Shown piece after piece: positions 26,324-34,312 of a stretch of DNA of 64,000 nt; the first letter of the stretch is position 1, and each line of letters opens with the position of its first letter. The notes under the pieces were generated by a model. That model made no database searches. It worked only from the letters and a program-made list of their open reading frames with translations, and had not been told where the DNA came from. The DNA lies in NCBI GenBank assembly GCA_024401535.1, contig JAKSKX010000001.1, positions 124,001 through 188,000 on the forward strand, given 5' to 3'. The DNA comes from Paludibacteraceae bacterium. Its GTDB lineage: Bacteria > Bacteroidota > Bacteroidia > Bacteroidales > Paludibacteraceae. Both the position numbers and the translations under genes were made by a program.

Positions 26324-27105
26324 TGGCAATATTTAAGCTCGAAAAAGATAATTATTATTTCCCAGACCCTCGTTTAATCCCTGTGGACAAACGTGATAAA
26401 GATAATATGTATGCCATAGGTGGTGATATAGAGCCAATGCGTCTATACGAAGCATCTAAAAAAGGAATATTCCCTTGGAATGCATATTATATGGATGTCA
26501 AAATGTGGTATTGCCCAATGGAAAGATTCGTGATTTTCCCTGACGAAATACACATTTCTCATTCAATGAAACAAACTCTGAAAAGTGGCAGATATACAGT
26601 TTCGATTGACCAAGCTTTTGATAGGGTTGTAATTAATTGCGGATTGCCAAGAATAGATGAGGAAGGAGCATGGCTCGGACCTAATATGATGGATTCTGTA
26701 AGCAAACTTCACAAGATGGGGTATGCCCATAGCGTTGAGGTATGGGAAGATGGAGAATTAGTCGGAGGTCTTTATGGCGAGTTCTCTGATGGATGTTTCT
26801 TTGGCGAGAGTATGTTCTCCAAAGTACCAAGCGGTAGCAAAATAGCTTTAATCTATTTAGCTTCATATATGAAAGAAAAAGGCTATAAAATGATTGATTG
26901 TCAGCTTGAAACACCGCATCTAAAAAGTATGGGTGGTCGCTATATTTCATACGATGAATATATGAAAATAAGGGGAAATGACGAAAAAATCACTCCTTTA
27001 GTAATAAAGGATGAACCGCAAATAAGAAATTTTCATCTAATTGATTTCAAAGGAAATTCTATCGATTTCAATGAGGCTTTAAATCTATATTCAAAACTAT
27101 TTTAG
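26323..27105 (+). CDS. aat: Leucyl/phenylalanyl-tRNA-protein transferase
   Basis: Aat attaches Leu or Phe from aminoacyl-tRNA to N-terminal Lys or Arg of proteins, creating N-degrons for ClpS-ClpA. Signatures: YYFPDPRL, GIFPW, MWYCPMERFVIFPDEIHIS, GAWLGPNMMDSVSKLHKMGYAHSVE (given here in parts: AWLGPNM and GYAHSVEVW), LVGGLYG and FFGESMFS, then DCQLETPHLKSMG. At 260 residues it is slightly longer than E. coli Aat. It overlaps clpA by 1 bp, completing a clpS-clpA-aat operon that holds writer, reader and unfoldase of one pathway. Confidence 0.94.
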   Translation: MAIFKLEKDNYYFPDPRLIPVDKRDKDNMYAIGGDIEPMRLYEASKKGIFPWNAYYMDVKMWYCPMERFVIFPDEIHISHSMKQTLKSGRYTVSIDQAFDRVVINCGLPRIDEEGAWLGPNMMDSVSKLHKMGYAHSVEVWEDGELVGGLYGEFSDGCFFGESMFSKVPSGSKIALIYLASYMKEKGYKMIDCQLETPHLKSMGGRYISYDEYMKIRGNDEKITPLVIKDEPQIRNFHLIDFKGNSIDFNEALNLYSKLF

Positions 27106-27117
27106 GAATAGATTTTT

Positions 27118-28050
27118 ATGTTGTTTCAAACGAACATTAAAATACCTTTATATAAAGGCCTTATTAACCATAGTTCGCAGATATTTTCATTAGGAAGTTG
27201 CTTTGCCGATAATATATCCAACAAACTTCATGATGATATGTTCAAGGTGATTTCAAATCCATTTGGAGTGATGTTTAATCCCGAGAGCATAGCACAGTCT
27301 TTGGAAAGAATATCGGACGATGTCCCTTTCTCTGCCTATGATTTTAATCTAAGTAACGGTATTTACTATAGTTTTTACCTTCACAGTTCATTTTCTTCTC
27401 CTTTCCTTGAAGACTCAATCAATAATGCGAACAAGAGTTTGGCAGAAGCCCGTAGCTGTATTTCAAAAGCTAAGGTTCTAATCATTACTTTCGGAACAGC
27501 CTATGTTTACAAGTTGCGAGGAGAAAGGGTAGTAGCAAATTGCCATAAGGAGTCGCAAAGCAATTTTGTAAGGGAAGCATTATCTGTAACTGAAATAGTA
27601 GAAAGGTATAAGTCTTTGCTTTCGGAATTGTGGCGGAAATATGACTTTAAAGTGTTGTTTACAGTTTCACCGATACGTCATTTGAGAGACGGAATACACG
27701 AGAATCAGGTTAGCAAGTCTATTCTTCATATAGCAGTAAACGAATTGACAAATTGGAATCCGGAGAGGTGTCTCTATTTCCCGTCGTATGAGATAATGAT
27801 GGATGAACTTAGAGACTATCGTTTTTATGCCGAAGACATGGTACATCCTTCGGAATTGGCTGTTGCCTATATTTATGAGAAACTTATTGAAAGCACTATG
27901 TCAGATTCAACAGTGAAGATTCTGCCTCAAATACGCTCCTATGTAAAATTAGCTCAGCATAGAGTAAAGGATGAGAGTCAGAGAGAGTCTTTAGAAAATA
28001 AACTAAAGCAGATGAAATTAGACATAGAAAGACAACTGCTCGGGCATTGA
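27118..28050 (+). CDS. GSCFA-domain protein
   Basis: A 310-residue protein with the defining motif LGSCFADNI near residue 25, then NPFGVMFNP and later FTVSPIRHLRDG and DMVHPSELA. GSCFA proteins are a Bacteroidota-rich family resembling SGNH hydrolases; the Ser in GSCFA and the Asp/His in DMVHPS would match the SGNH active site. The biochemical role is not established. No signal peptide is seen. It begins 12 bp after aat and is probably the last gene of that operon. Confidence 0.88.
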   Translation: MLFQTNIKIPLYKGLINHSSQIFSLGSCFADNISNKLHDDMFKVISNPFGVMFNPESIAQSLERISDDVPFSAYDFNLSNGIYYSFYLHSSFSSPFLEDSINNANKSLAEARSCISKAKVLIITFGTAYVYKLRGERVVANCHKESQSNFVREALSVTEIVERYKSLLSELWRKYDFKVLFTVSPIRHLRDGIHENQVSKSILHIAVNELTNWNPERCLYFPSYEIMMDELRDYRFYAEDMVHPSELAVAYIYEKLIESTMSDSTVKILPQIRSYVKLAQHRVKDESQRESLENKLKQMKLDIERQLLGH

Positions 28051-28076
28051 TTTGTTTCAAAAAAAGTATATCTTTG
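28047..28076 (+). promoter_or_regulatory. Promoter for tail-specific protease
   Basis: TTG at 28047-28049 and TATCTTTG at 28069-28076 (then C), 19 bp apart, 22 bp ahead of the ATG. The -33 overlaps the stop codon of the GSCFA gene. Confidence 0.6.
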
Positions 28077-28098
28077 CATTTATAAAAATTTAGATGGT

Positions 28099-29751
28099 AT
28101 GTTTGGAAGAATTAAATCAGTATTATTATATATGTTGTTCTCTGTAACAACAGCGTATGCTCAATATGATTCAAATATCTATAGGCTAAATCAAGCTGCA
28201 AATTTGATTATCAACAATTATGTAGATACTATAAACGGATCTAAGTTGGTTGATGATGCGATTACCGATATGCTTGAAAGACTTGATCCTCATTCGTCAT
28301 TTATTTCTGCGGAAGAAGTAAAAAAGCAGAATGAAGGTCTGTTGGGTTCCTTTGAGGGCATAGGTGTCATGTATCAAATGCTAAAGGATACAATGTATGT
28401 CACTCAGACAATAAGCGGTGCGCCTGCAGAAAAGGTTGGGGTAAGAGCAGGTGACAGAGTCATTGCAGTAAATGACACTTCAATTATCAAGATGTCAACG
28501 AATGATATACAAAAGAGAGTAAGAGGTCCTAAAGGAACAAAGGTTGATGTTGATGTTGTGAGAAGGGGAGTGAAGGATGTAATAAAGTTTACAATTACTC
28601 GCGATAAAATTCCTTTGCATAGTCTTGATGCTGCATATATGGTAAGTGACAGCGTTGGTTATATTCGACTTAACAGATATGCGCGTACAACTATTGATGA
28701 GTATCTTGAGGCTTACAAGAAGCTTTCCGCTCAAGGTATGACTCATCTAATACTCGACCTTCAAGGCAATGGTGGCGGTTATCTTGATATTGCTCAGGAC
28801 CTTGTTTCCATGTTCCTTGACGACCAACAGCTAATTGTTTATACGCAAGGAACCCATAGCGACAGAACTGAACTTAGAAGTCAGGACAGACTATTCGATT
28901 CTAACAGACACATACTGCCTAGGGATATGCGTACATACGGGCAGATGAGAGGTGAAAATCACCGTGTTATTGTGTTGGTTGACGAATCTTCTGCTTCCGC
29001 TTCTGAGATTACTAGTGGTGCCCTTCAGGATTGGGACAGAGCTTTGATTGTCGGTCGCAGAACCTTTGGTAAGGGACTTGTTCAGCGTCAGCTCAAATTA
29101 GTTGACGGCAGCGAGATGAGACTTACTACTGCGCGTTATTACACACCTTCTGGCAGATGTATTCAAAAACCGTACGAGAAGAATCATTCGGATGACTATA
29201 ACAAAGATTTGAACGAGAGATTCAAGCGTGGAGAAAGCATGCACAAGGACAGTATTCATTTTGAAGACTCTTTGAAGTACGAGACTATCAATTTGAAGAG
29301 AACTGTTTACGGAGGCGGTGGTATTATGCCGGACATTTTCGTTCCTCTTGACACAACGCATTACAGTCCTTATTACCGCAGTATAATGGCTAAGGGTGTG
29401 ATGAACAACTTCTGTTTGAAATATTTGGAGGAGCATAGAGGCGAATTAACTGCTAAGTATGACTCAAAATCAGACAAGGGACTTGAGGCTTACGCCAATA
29501 AGTTCAAGGTAACAAATTCCATGCTTGACGACCTTCACGAGATGGCTAAGAATGAAGATATAAAGTTCAACAAAGACGAGTTCTCAAGAAGTAAGGAGAT
29601 TATCTGCGAACAGTTGAAGGCTTTGATTGCGCGTGATATTTGGGGTACAGGCTCTTATTTCTATATAATGAATCCTAAGAGCCCTGCATTCAGGGAGGCT
29701 GTGAAGATTATTTCAGACAAGAAGCTTTACCAGAAGAGCTTTGAACATTAA
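28099..29751 (+). CDS. C-terminal processing (S41) peptidase
   Basis: A 550-residue exported Ser-Lys protease of the CtpA/Prc family. It has a signal peptide (cleaved around AYAQ), an N-terminal helical part with DPHSSFIS, a PDZ domain at about 90-180 (FEGIGVMYQM, VGVRAGDRVIAVND) and the S41 core. The core shows DLQGNGGGYL, the nucleophile region DESSASASE (295-303) and catalytic Lys325 in FGKGLVQ. It would act in the periplasm, trimming or degrading proteins from their C-termini. A terminator follows. Confidence 0.94.
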   Translation: MFGRIKSVLLYMLFSVTTAYAQYDSNIYRLNQAANLIINNYVDTINGSKLVDDAITDMLERLDPHSSFISAEEVKKQNEGLLGSFEGIGVMYQMLKDTMYVTQTISGAPAEKVGVRAGDRVIAVNDTSIIKMSTNDIQKRVRGPKGTKVDVDVVRRGVKDVIKFTITRDKIPLHSLDAAYMVSDSVGYIRLNRYARTTIDEYLEAYKKLSAQGMTHLILDLQGNGGGYLDIAQDLVSMFLDDQQLIVYTQGTHSDRTELRSQDRLFDSNRHILPRDMRTYGQMRGENHRVIVLVDESSASASEITSGALQDWDRALIVGRRTFGKGLVQRQLKLVDGSEMRLTTARYYTPSGRCIQKPYEKNHSDDYNKDLNERFKRGESMHKDSIHFEDSLKYETINLKRTVYGGGGIMPDIFVPLDTTHYSPYYRSIMAKGVMNNFCLKYLEEHRGELTAKYDSKSDKGLEAYANKFKVTNSMLDDLHEMAKNEDIKFNKDEFSRSKEIICEQLKALIARDIWGTGSYFYIMNPKSPAFREAVKIISDKKLYQKSFEH

Positions 29752-29772
29752 CATATTTGGGTAAAATCTATT

Positions 29773-29797
29773 AAAGAGAGGTGTGAGCCTCTCTTTT
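29773..29797 (+). terminator. Terminator after S41 peptidase
   Basis: AAAGAGAGG/CCTCTCTTT stem with a 6-nt loop and a T run. Confidence 0.88.
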
Positions 29798-29859
29798 TTG
29801 TTTGTTCATTTTGTTATAAATTTTATGCATAGAAGTGTATAATGAATAAAAAAATGATG

Positions 29860-29867
29860 TAATTTTG
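29860..29867 (+). promoter_or_regulatory. -7 element for AspT/YidE transporter
   Basis: TAATTTTG followed by C, 43 bp ahead of the ATG at 29911; no clear -33. Confidence 0.5.
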
Positions 29868-29910
29868 CCGAAAAATATGATGTACAACATCATTTTAGCG
29901 TAAAAAAATT

Positions 29911-31569
29911 ATGGAATGGTTTTTTAAATTACTTTCAAGTGGTTCTGTAGCATATTCATTGTTACTGCTATCGTTTACAATTGTCGCAGGTTTGGCAATT
30001 GGTAACTTCAAGGTAAAGGGATTTACTCTTGGTGTTACATGGATTCTTTTCGTTGGTATCTTAGTGGGAAATTTTTATCAGATTGACTCCCACATCTTGC
30101 ATTTCGTCAAGGAATTCGGTTTGATTCTGTTTGTCTATTCAATAGGTATGCAGGTGGGACCAAGTTTCTTTTCTTCTTTCAGAAGCGGAGGTATTCATTT
30201 GAACTTAATGGCAGTAGGTTTGGTTTGCCTTAATGTCTTGGCTGCATACTTGATATATTGTGTAGTTCCTGGTACAGACTTGAAGGATATGGTGGGTATT
30301 CTTTCTGGTGCAGTTACAAACACTCCTGGTTTGGGTGCGGCACAGCAGGCATATTCAGATGCGACTGGTAACGCAAGCAACTTCCTTGCTGCTGGTTATG
30401 CAATCGCCTATCCTATGGGTGTTGTCGGAATCATCATCATTCTTGCTGTAGTTAATTTCCTTTGGGGCAAGGAAACGTCCACTCAATCCGAGACTCAGGA
30501 CAAGAGTACAGTAGAGATTTATACTGTGCAGATTACTAACGCTGCGCTTGATGGAATGACTCTTGGTAAATTGAAGCAGACAATTGGTAAGAACTTCGTT
30601 GTTACTCGTCTCCATAAGGCAGCAGTCGATGTGGTAAAAGTTCCCAATGACGATACTGTACTATCTTTCAATGACAAGATGTACGTTATATCCAACCAAA
30701 ATGATAGCGAGGCAATCAAGCTTTGTGTAGGAACTCGTTTGGAGATGGATATGGCACTTTGGGACAAGTTGGATGGCGGCCAGTTGGTAAGCAAGAGACT
30801 AGTGGTTACAAAGTCCGAGATGAACGGTAAAACATTTGCTCAGCTCAAGATTCAGGAGATTTTTGGAGTTAACATTTCCCGTGTCATTCGTACCGGCATT
30901 GACCTTGTGCCAAGCCCATCATTGCAGCTTCAGGTTGGAGACTCAATTGTTGCAGTAGGAGATGAGACATCGGTTAACAAGCTTGGATTGTTCGTAGGAA
31001 ACTCAAATACTCAGCTTGATCATCCGCATTTGATTCAGGTGTTCTTGGGTATTACACTTGGTGTGCTTCTTGGTTCTATTCCATTCGACATTCCTGGAAT
31101 TCCTCAGCCGGTTAAGCTTGGTTTGGCAGGAGGTCCGCTTATTGTGTCAATATTGATTGCTAAGTTCGGTATCAAGTTCAACTTGGTCACATACACAAGA
31201 TTCTCTGCCAAGAAGATGCTTCAGGAAATAGGAATCATGTTGTTCTTGGCAGCTGTTGGTTTGGGTGCTGGAGAGGGATTTGTTTCTACATTCCAGGAAG
31301 TAGGTTTGTCATGGTTCCTATATGGTACAATCATTACAATGGTGCCGATGATAATTATCCTTTTGATTGGCCGATTCGGATTTAAGATGAGTGCAGCGCA
31401 ATTGATGGGATTTGCAAGTGGTTCGACAACAAATCCACCTGCATTGGCATTCTCTAATTCAGCAGATACTACAGGCAAGGCTTCGCTTTCGTATGCCACT
31501 GTTTATCCCTTAACAATGTTCTTGCGAGTTATGAGCGCACAGTTCCTTGTACTTATGGCTATAGGCTGA
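29911..31569 (+). CDS. AspT/YidE-family putative transporter with two RCK_C domains
   Basis: A 552-residue inner-membrane protein of the aspartate-alanine-exchanger superfamily. Two blocks of five to six hydrophobic helices (about 10-185 and 375-552) flank two cytoplasmic TrkA-C/RCK_C domains (about 195-280 and 285-365). Duplicated family motifs are visible: SGAVTNTPGLGAAQQA in the first half and GFASGSTTNPPALAFS in the second. The substrate cannot be predicted; the RCK_C domains suggest gating by a small ligand. It stands alone between a promoter and a strong terminator. Confidence 0.92.
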   Translation: MEWFFKLLSSGSVAYSLLLLSFTIVAGLAIGNFKVKGFTLGVTWILFVGILVGNFYQIDSHILHFVKEFGLILFVYSIGMQVGPSFFSSFRSGGIHLNLMAVGLVCLNVLAAYLIYCVVPGTDLKDMVGILSGAVTNTPGLGAAQQAYSDATGNASNFLAAGYAIAYPMGVVGIIIILAVVNFLWGKETSTQSETQDKSTVEIYTVQITNAALDGMTLGKLKQTIGKNFVVTRLHKAAVDVVKVPNDDTVLSFNDKMYVISNQNDSEAIKLCVGTRLEMDMALWDKLDGGQLVSKRLVVTKSEMNGKTFAQLKIQEIFGVNISRVIRTGIDLVPSPSLQLQVGDSIVAVGDETSVNKLGLFVGNSNTQLDHPHLIQVFLGITLGVLLGSIPFDIPGIPQPVKLGLAGGPLIVSILIAKFGIKFNLVTYTRFSAKKMLQEIGIMLFLAAVGLGAGEGFVSTFQEVGLSWFLYGTIITMVPMIIILLIGRFGFKMSAAQLMGFASGSTTNPPALAFSNSADTTGKASLSYATVYPLTMFLRVMSAQFLVLMAIG

Positions 31570-31593
31570 TAGAGTAGAGGAGTGAGGAATAAT

Positions 31594-31633
31594 GAAGCGG
31601 ACAGTTCATTTTGAATTGTCCGCTTCTTGTTTT
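31594..31633 (+). terminator. Transporter terminator
   Basis: GAAGCGGACA/TGTCCGCTTC 10-bp stem that continues inward with TTCA/TGAA, followed by TTGTTTTTTT. Confidence 0.9.
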
Positions 31634-31929
31634 TTTATGAATGGAATTGTTTTAACCCATTAGTATTTTGTCAAATAAGCTTTACTGTTCATTGTATTAC
31701 AAAAATCGTTTTCCGAAATGGCGTTGATTGTTCCCGATGTAGTTTCCTATTTTTGTAATTCGAATAGAATAGTAACCATAGTTTGAAAAATTGTTTGTCT
31801 AAGCGCATTGTTTCTTCTTTTTTCATCAATAGTGACTTGTGTAAACAAACTATTTTTTCCCATTATCCCGATTGATATTTGCTTGAAATAGCTTTGAATT
31901 CCTATAATCGGAAATGAACAGAAATCTGA
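31634..31929. other. AT-rich spacer between converging transcripts
   Basis: About 300 bp of AT-rich DNA between the transporter and the 3' end of the histidine kinase gene. I see no gene, repeat or clear hairpin in it. Confidence 0.5.
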
Positions 31930-33159
31930 TTATTTTTTTGATAAAATCACTTCTATGGTTAGTCCACCTCCTGCAGTAGTATAGGCTCTCGCACTACCTC
32001 CGTATTGTATGGCTATATTCTTGACAATAGCAAGGCCAAGACCTGTTCCTCCAAGTCTGCGAGAACGCCCCTTGTCTGTTCTATAGAAACGCTCAAAGAG
32101 ATGAGGTATATGCTCTGCAGATACACCTATGCCATTGTCCGCCAGTGTGAAGGTGTATTTGTCCTTGGATATGTTTACGTTTATTTCAAACACATTTGCT
32201 CCTGCTGCATAGGCTATTGTATTGCTGAAGATGTTTCTGAACAGAGAGTATATTAGCGATGAATCTCCATCAATGGGAAGCGATTCCGGTATATTTAACC
32301 TTTGTTCTATATTGCGTTCCTCAAACTGGGAAGATGTTTCCCTGCTTATTTGGTTTAATATGTCTGCAATGTCTATGTTTGTAGTTGGGCGAGAAAATCT
32401 AACCTCGTCTAGTTGGGTAAGAACGCTCATGTCCAAAAGAAGGTTTGTCATTCTTTTGCTTTGGATGAAGCATCGTTCTATGAATTCATTCTTTTTGTTT
32501 TCCGGCATTGTCGGATTGTCAATCAAAGTTTCCAGGTAGCCGTATATGGTTGCTGCCGGAGTTTTCAGCTCGTGTGCCGCATTTTCTGTCAGCTGATGCT
32601 TTATTCGTTGTTTGTCCTGCTCGCTATGGGTTAATCTTGCCTTGAAATATAGTACTATAACGATAAGTGTTAGAATGCCCATTGTATAGTAGAGTGATGT
32701 GTAGTCTCGTTCAAGACTTGTAGTCAGAGGAGCTGAATATGGAACTGAAGATCTGACTATTTCACCTCTTTCGGGGAAATAGGTTGCCGAGTAGAAATAC
32801 TTTTCACCGTTCAAGTTTGATATTCTCTTTATGTCATATCCCGACATGTAGTGCAAAGCCTCCTGAACCTCTTTTCTGTCAAGGTGATTCCCAATTTTCG
32901 AAATGTCCTTTTCATGGCTGTCGTACAATACATTTCCCAATGTGTCTATGATAGTTACACGAATGGAAGTGTCGTTTCGCGTGTAGTTGTTCAGCTGCAG
33001 TTTCGCATGCAGTATGTCGCAACGAAATTCATGGTCTCGCTGGTATTCATATATTCCCAAGCTTATTGTGAAGATAACCACCAGAATAGTAGTGATGGAA
33101 AATGTAATGTTTGGAATGTTGACTCGTTTTACGTCGTCTGTAAAAACATTGTTCTTCAT
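31930..33159 (-). CDS. phoR: Sensor histidine kinase, PhoR-like
   Basis: A 409-residue membrane kinase. Helix 1 is at about 17-36 and helix 2 at about 158-173, flanking a 120-residue periplasmic sensor. Then come the HisKA dimerisation helix with His196 in NAAHELKTPA, the N box (FRNIFSNTIAYA), G1 DNGIGVS, an F box and G2 GGTGLGLAI of the ATPase. It begins 6 bp after the response regulator gene. Bacteroidota PhoR-type kinases look like this. The phosphate role is inferred from the divergent ppk1-ppx-pit genes and from Pho-box-like repeats between them. Confidence 0.88.
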   Translation of the reverse strand: MKNNVFTDDVKRVNIPNITFSITTILVVIFTISLGIYEYQRDHEFRCDILHAKLQLNNYTRNDTSIRVTIIDTLGNVLYDSHEKDISKIGNHLDRKEVQEALHYMSGYDIKRISNLNGEKYFYSATYFPERGEIVRSSVPYSAPLTTSLERDYTSLYYTMGILTLIVIVLYFKARLTHSEQDKQRIKHQLTENAAHELKTPAATIYGYLETLIDNPTMPENKKNEFIERCFIQSKRMTNLLLDMSVLTQLDEVRFSRPTTNIDIADILNQISRETSSQFEERNIEQRLNIPESLPIDGDSSLIYSLFRNIFSNTIAYAAGANVFEINVNISKDKYTFTLADNGIGVSAEHIPHLFERFYRTDKGRSRRLGGTGLGLAIVKNIAIQYGGSARAYTTAGGGLTIEVILSKK

Positions 33160-33165
33160 TATATA

Positions 33166-33846
33166 CTATACTTCAAATAAATAGCCGTAACCAAATTTTG
33201 TCCTGATGTTTTTACCGTACCGACCTATCTTTTTGCGAATACGAGTAATGTTTACATCTACGGTTCTGTCAATGACAATGGTGTCGTTAGGCCAGACAAC
33301 CTGTAGTATCTTTTCTCTGGAGAACACTTCCCCCGGAGAACTTAACAGCAGAGAGAAAAGTTCAAATTCAAGTTTTGTAAACGGTATGTTCGAGCCTCCT
33401 ATTGTGCACTGCTTGCGAACAAGGTCCAGCGTGATGTCTTCATAGCGTATTATGTTTTCCGAATCCCTTTTGTCGTTCGGTGTGTTGTTGGTTCGGCGAA
33501 GAATAGCGGCCACCCTCGCCTTAACCTCGCTGATGCGGAAAGGCTTGCAGATGTAGTCGTCGCTTCCAATTCCAAAGCCGGTAAGCATATCCGCCTCTGT
33601 TGTTTTTGCAGTGCAGAATATTATCGGGATGTTGGCTGTTCGCACGTCTTCTTTCAGTTCCTTTGCCCATTTGAAACCTGATTTGGGAGTCATCATTACA
33701 TCAAGTATTATCAAGTCTGGCAGTTTGCTTCCTAATTCTATCGGTGCTTCGTGAGTCTCTATTTCATAGCCTTCTATTTCCAAGTTAAACCTTAGAATGT
33801 CAAGGATGTCTTCCTCGTCATCAACTATAAGAATTCGTTTTGACAT
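33166..33846 (-). CDS. phoB: OmpR/PhoB-type response regulator
   Basis: A 226-residue DNA-binding regulator. The receiver domain has acidic pocket Asp9/Asp10, phospho-acceptor Asp49 in LIILDVMM, and the switch Lys in CKPFRISE. The winged helix from about residue 128 contains FELFSLLLSSPGEVFSREKIL, the recognition helix DRTVDVNITRIRKKIG and FGYGYLF. The receiver is a few residues short between beta2 and beta3. It is paired with the kinase gene downstream. A pair of 11-bp-spaced direct repeats lies upstream, suggesting autoregulation. The exact regulon is inferred. Confidence 0.88.
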   Translation of the reverse strand: MSKRILIVDDEEDILDILRFNLEIEGYEIETHEAPIELGSKLPDLIILDVMMTPKSGFKWAKELKEDVRTANIPIIFCTAKTTEADMLTGFGIGSDDYICKPFRISEVKARVAAILRRTNNTPNDKRDSENIIRYEDITLDLVRKQCTIGGSNIPFTKLEFELFSLLLSSPGEVFSREKILQVVWPNDTIVIDRTVDVNITRIRKKIGRYGKNIRTKFGYGYLFEV

Positions 33847-33871
33847 ATAGCTTCGTTTTTTAAATTCGTTG

Positions 33872-33879
33872 TAAAGTTA
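33872..33879 (-). promoter_or_regulatory. Candidate -7 element for phoB-like gene
   Basis: Minus strand reads TAACTTTA, one base off TAnnTTTG, 25 bp ahead of the ATG at 33846. Confidence 0.4.
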
Positions 33880-33927
33880 CTACTTCAAATCAACATTTGT
33901 ACATAGTTGCCATGCCTAATGGTTAAA

Positions 33928-33945
33928 TGTAACAGAAATTTAACA
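33928..33945 (-). promoter_or_regulatory. Pho-box-like direct repeat facing the regulator gene
   Basis: On the minus strand, TGTTAAA-TTTC-TGTTACA: two 7-bp direct repeats with an 11-bp period, the geometry bound by PhoB dimers. It lies about 48 bp from the candidate -7 element, farther than in a classical class II site. Confidence 0.5.
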
Positions 33946-33966
33946 CCTTTTGTTTTCTTTATTGAA

Positions 33967-34013
33967 TCGTAATATCGTTGTAATTAGTTTGTAATAACTA
34001 ATGTATTCCTTTG
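33967..34013 (+). promoter_or_regulatory. Triple Pho-box-like repeat and weak promoter facing ppk1
   Basis: TCGTAAT-ATCG-TTGTAAT-TAGT-TTGTAAT gives three 7-bp repeats starting at 33967, 33978 and 33989, exactly 11 bp apart. A weaker fourth copy (TCTTTAT) starts at 33956. Ten bp downstream is TTCCTTTG (34006-34013, then C), a degenerate -7 element, and no -33 TTTG is present. The repeats occupy the place of the -33, as expected for an activator-dependent Pho promoter. Confidence 0.65.
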
Positions 34014-34072
34014 CATCGTCAAACGAAAATCGCCAAGAGCAATATGTTTCTAGGCAAAGAAAGACAGAAATA

Positions 34073-34285
34073 ATGAAAGATGCAATGAACAGCAATAGTT
34101 GTGAACAGGTGTTAGAATCGTCGCACACCGACGATTGGGCAATGTTTCTATCGACAAGGCAGAGAAAGTCAATTCCCGAAAGTTCCGAAGTGGCAGAAGT
34201 TCCTTTGTCAACATCTGCGCGTCATGAGAAGGACAAAGGTTTCTATGAATTTGACGAAGAAGAAGATGACGACGACGATGATTGA
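34073..34285 (+). CDS. Small acidic protein, uncharacterised
   Basis: A 70-residue frame between the Pho-box-like promoter and ppk1. It starts MKDAMNSNSCEQ, has a basic patch TRQRKS in the middle and ends in an acidic run of EEED followed by six Asp. I do not recognise the family. No signal peptide or membrane helix. The frame is open back to an ATG at 34001, but that codon lies within the promoter, so the ATG at 34073 is preferred. It is followed after 27 bp by ppk1, so it is probably the first gene of the phosphate operon. Coding status is likely but unproven. Confidence 0.55.
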   Translation: MKDAMNSNSCEQVLESSHTDDWAMFLSTRQRKSIPESSEVAEVPLSTSARHEKDKGFYEFDEEEDDDDDD

Positions 34286-34312
34286 ATTTGTATAATCTAA
34301 AAATAGATAGGT

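Noticed and set aside
34001-34072. Upstream start for the acidic protein
   Set aside because: The ATG at 34001 is within the putative promoter, so it would not be in the transcript.
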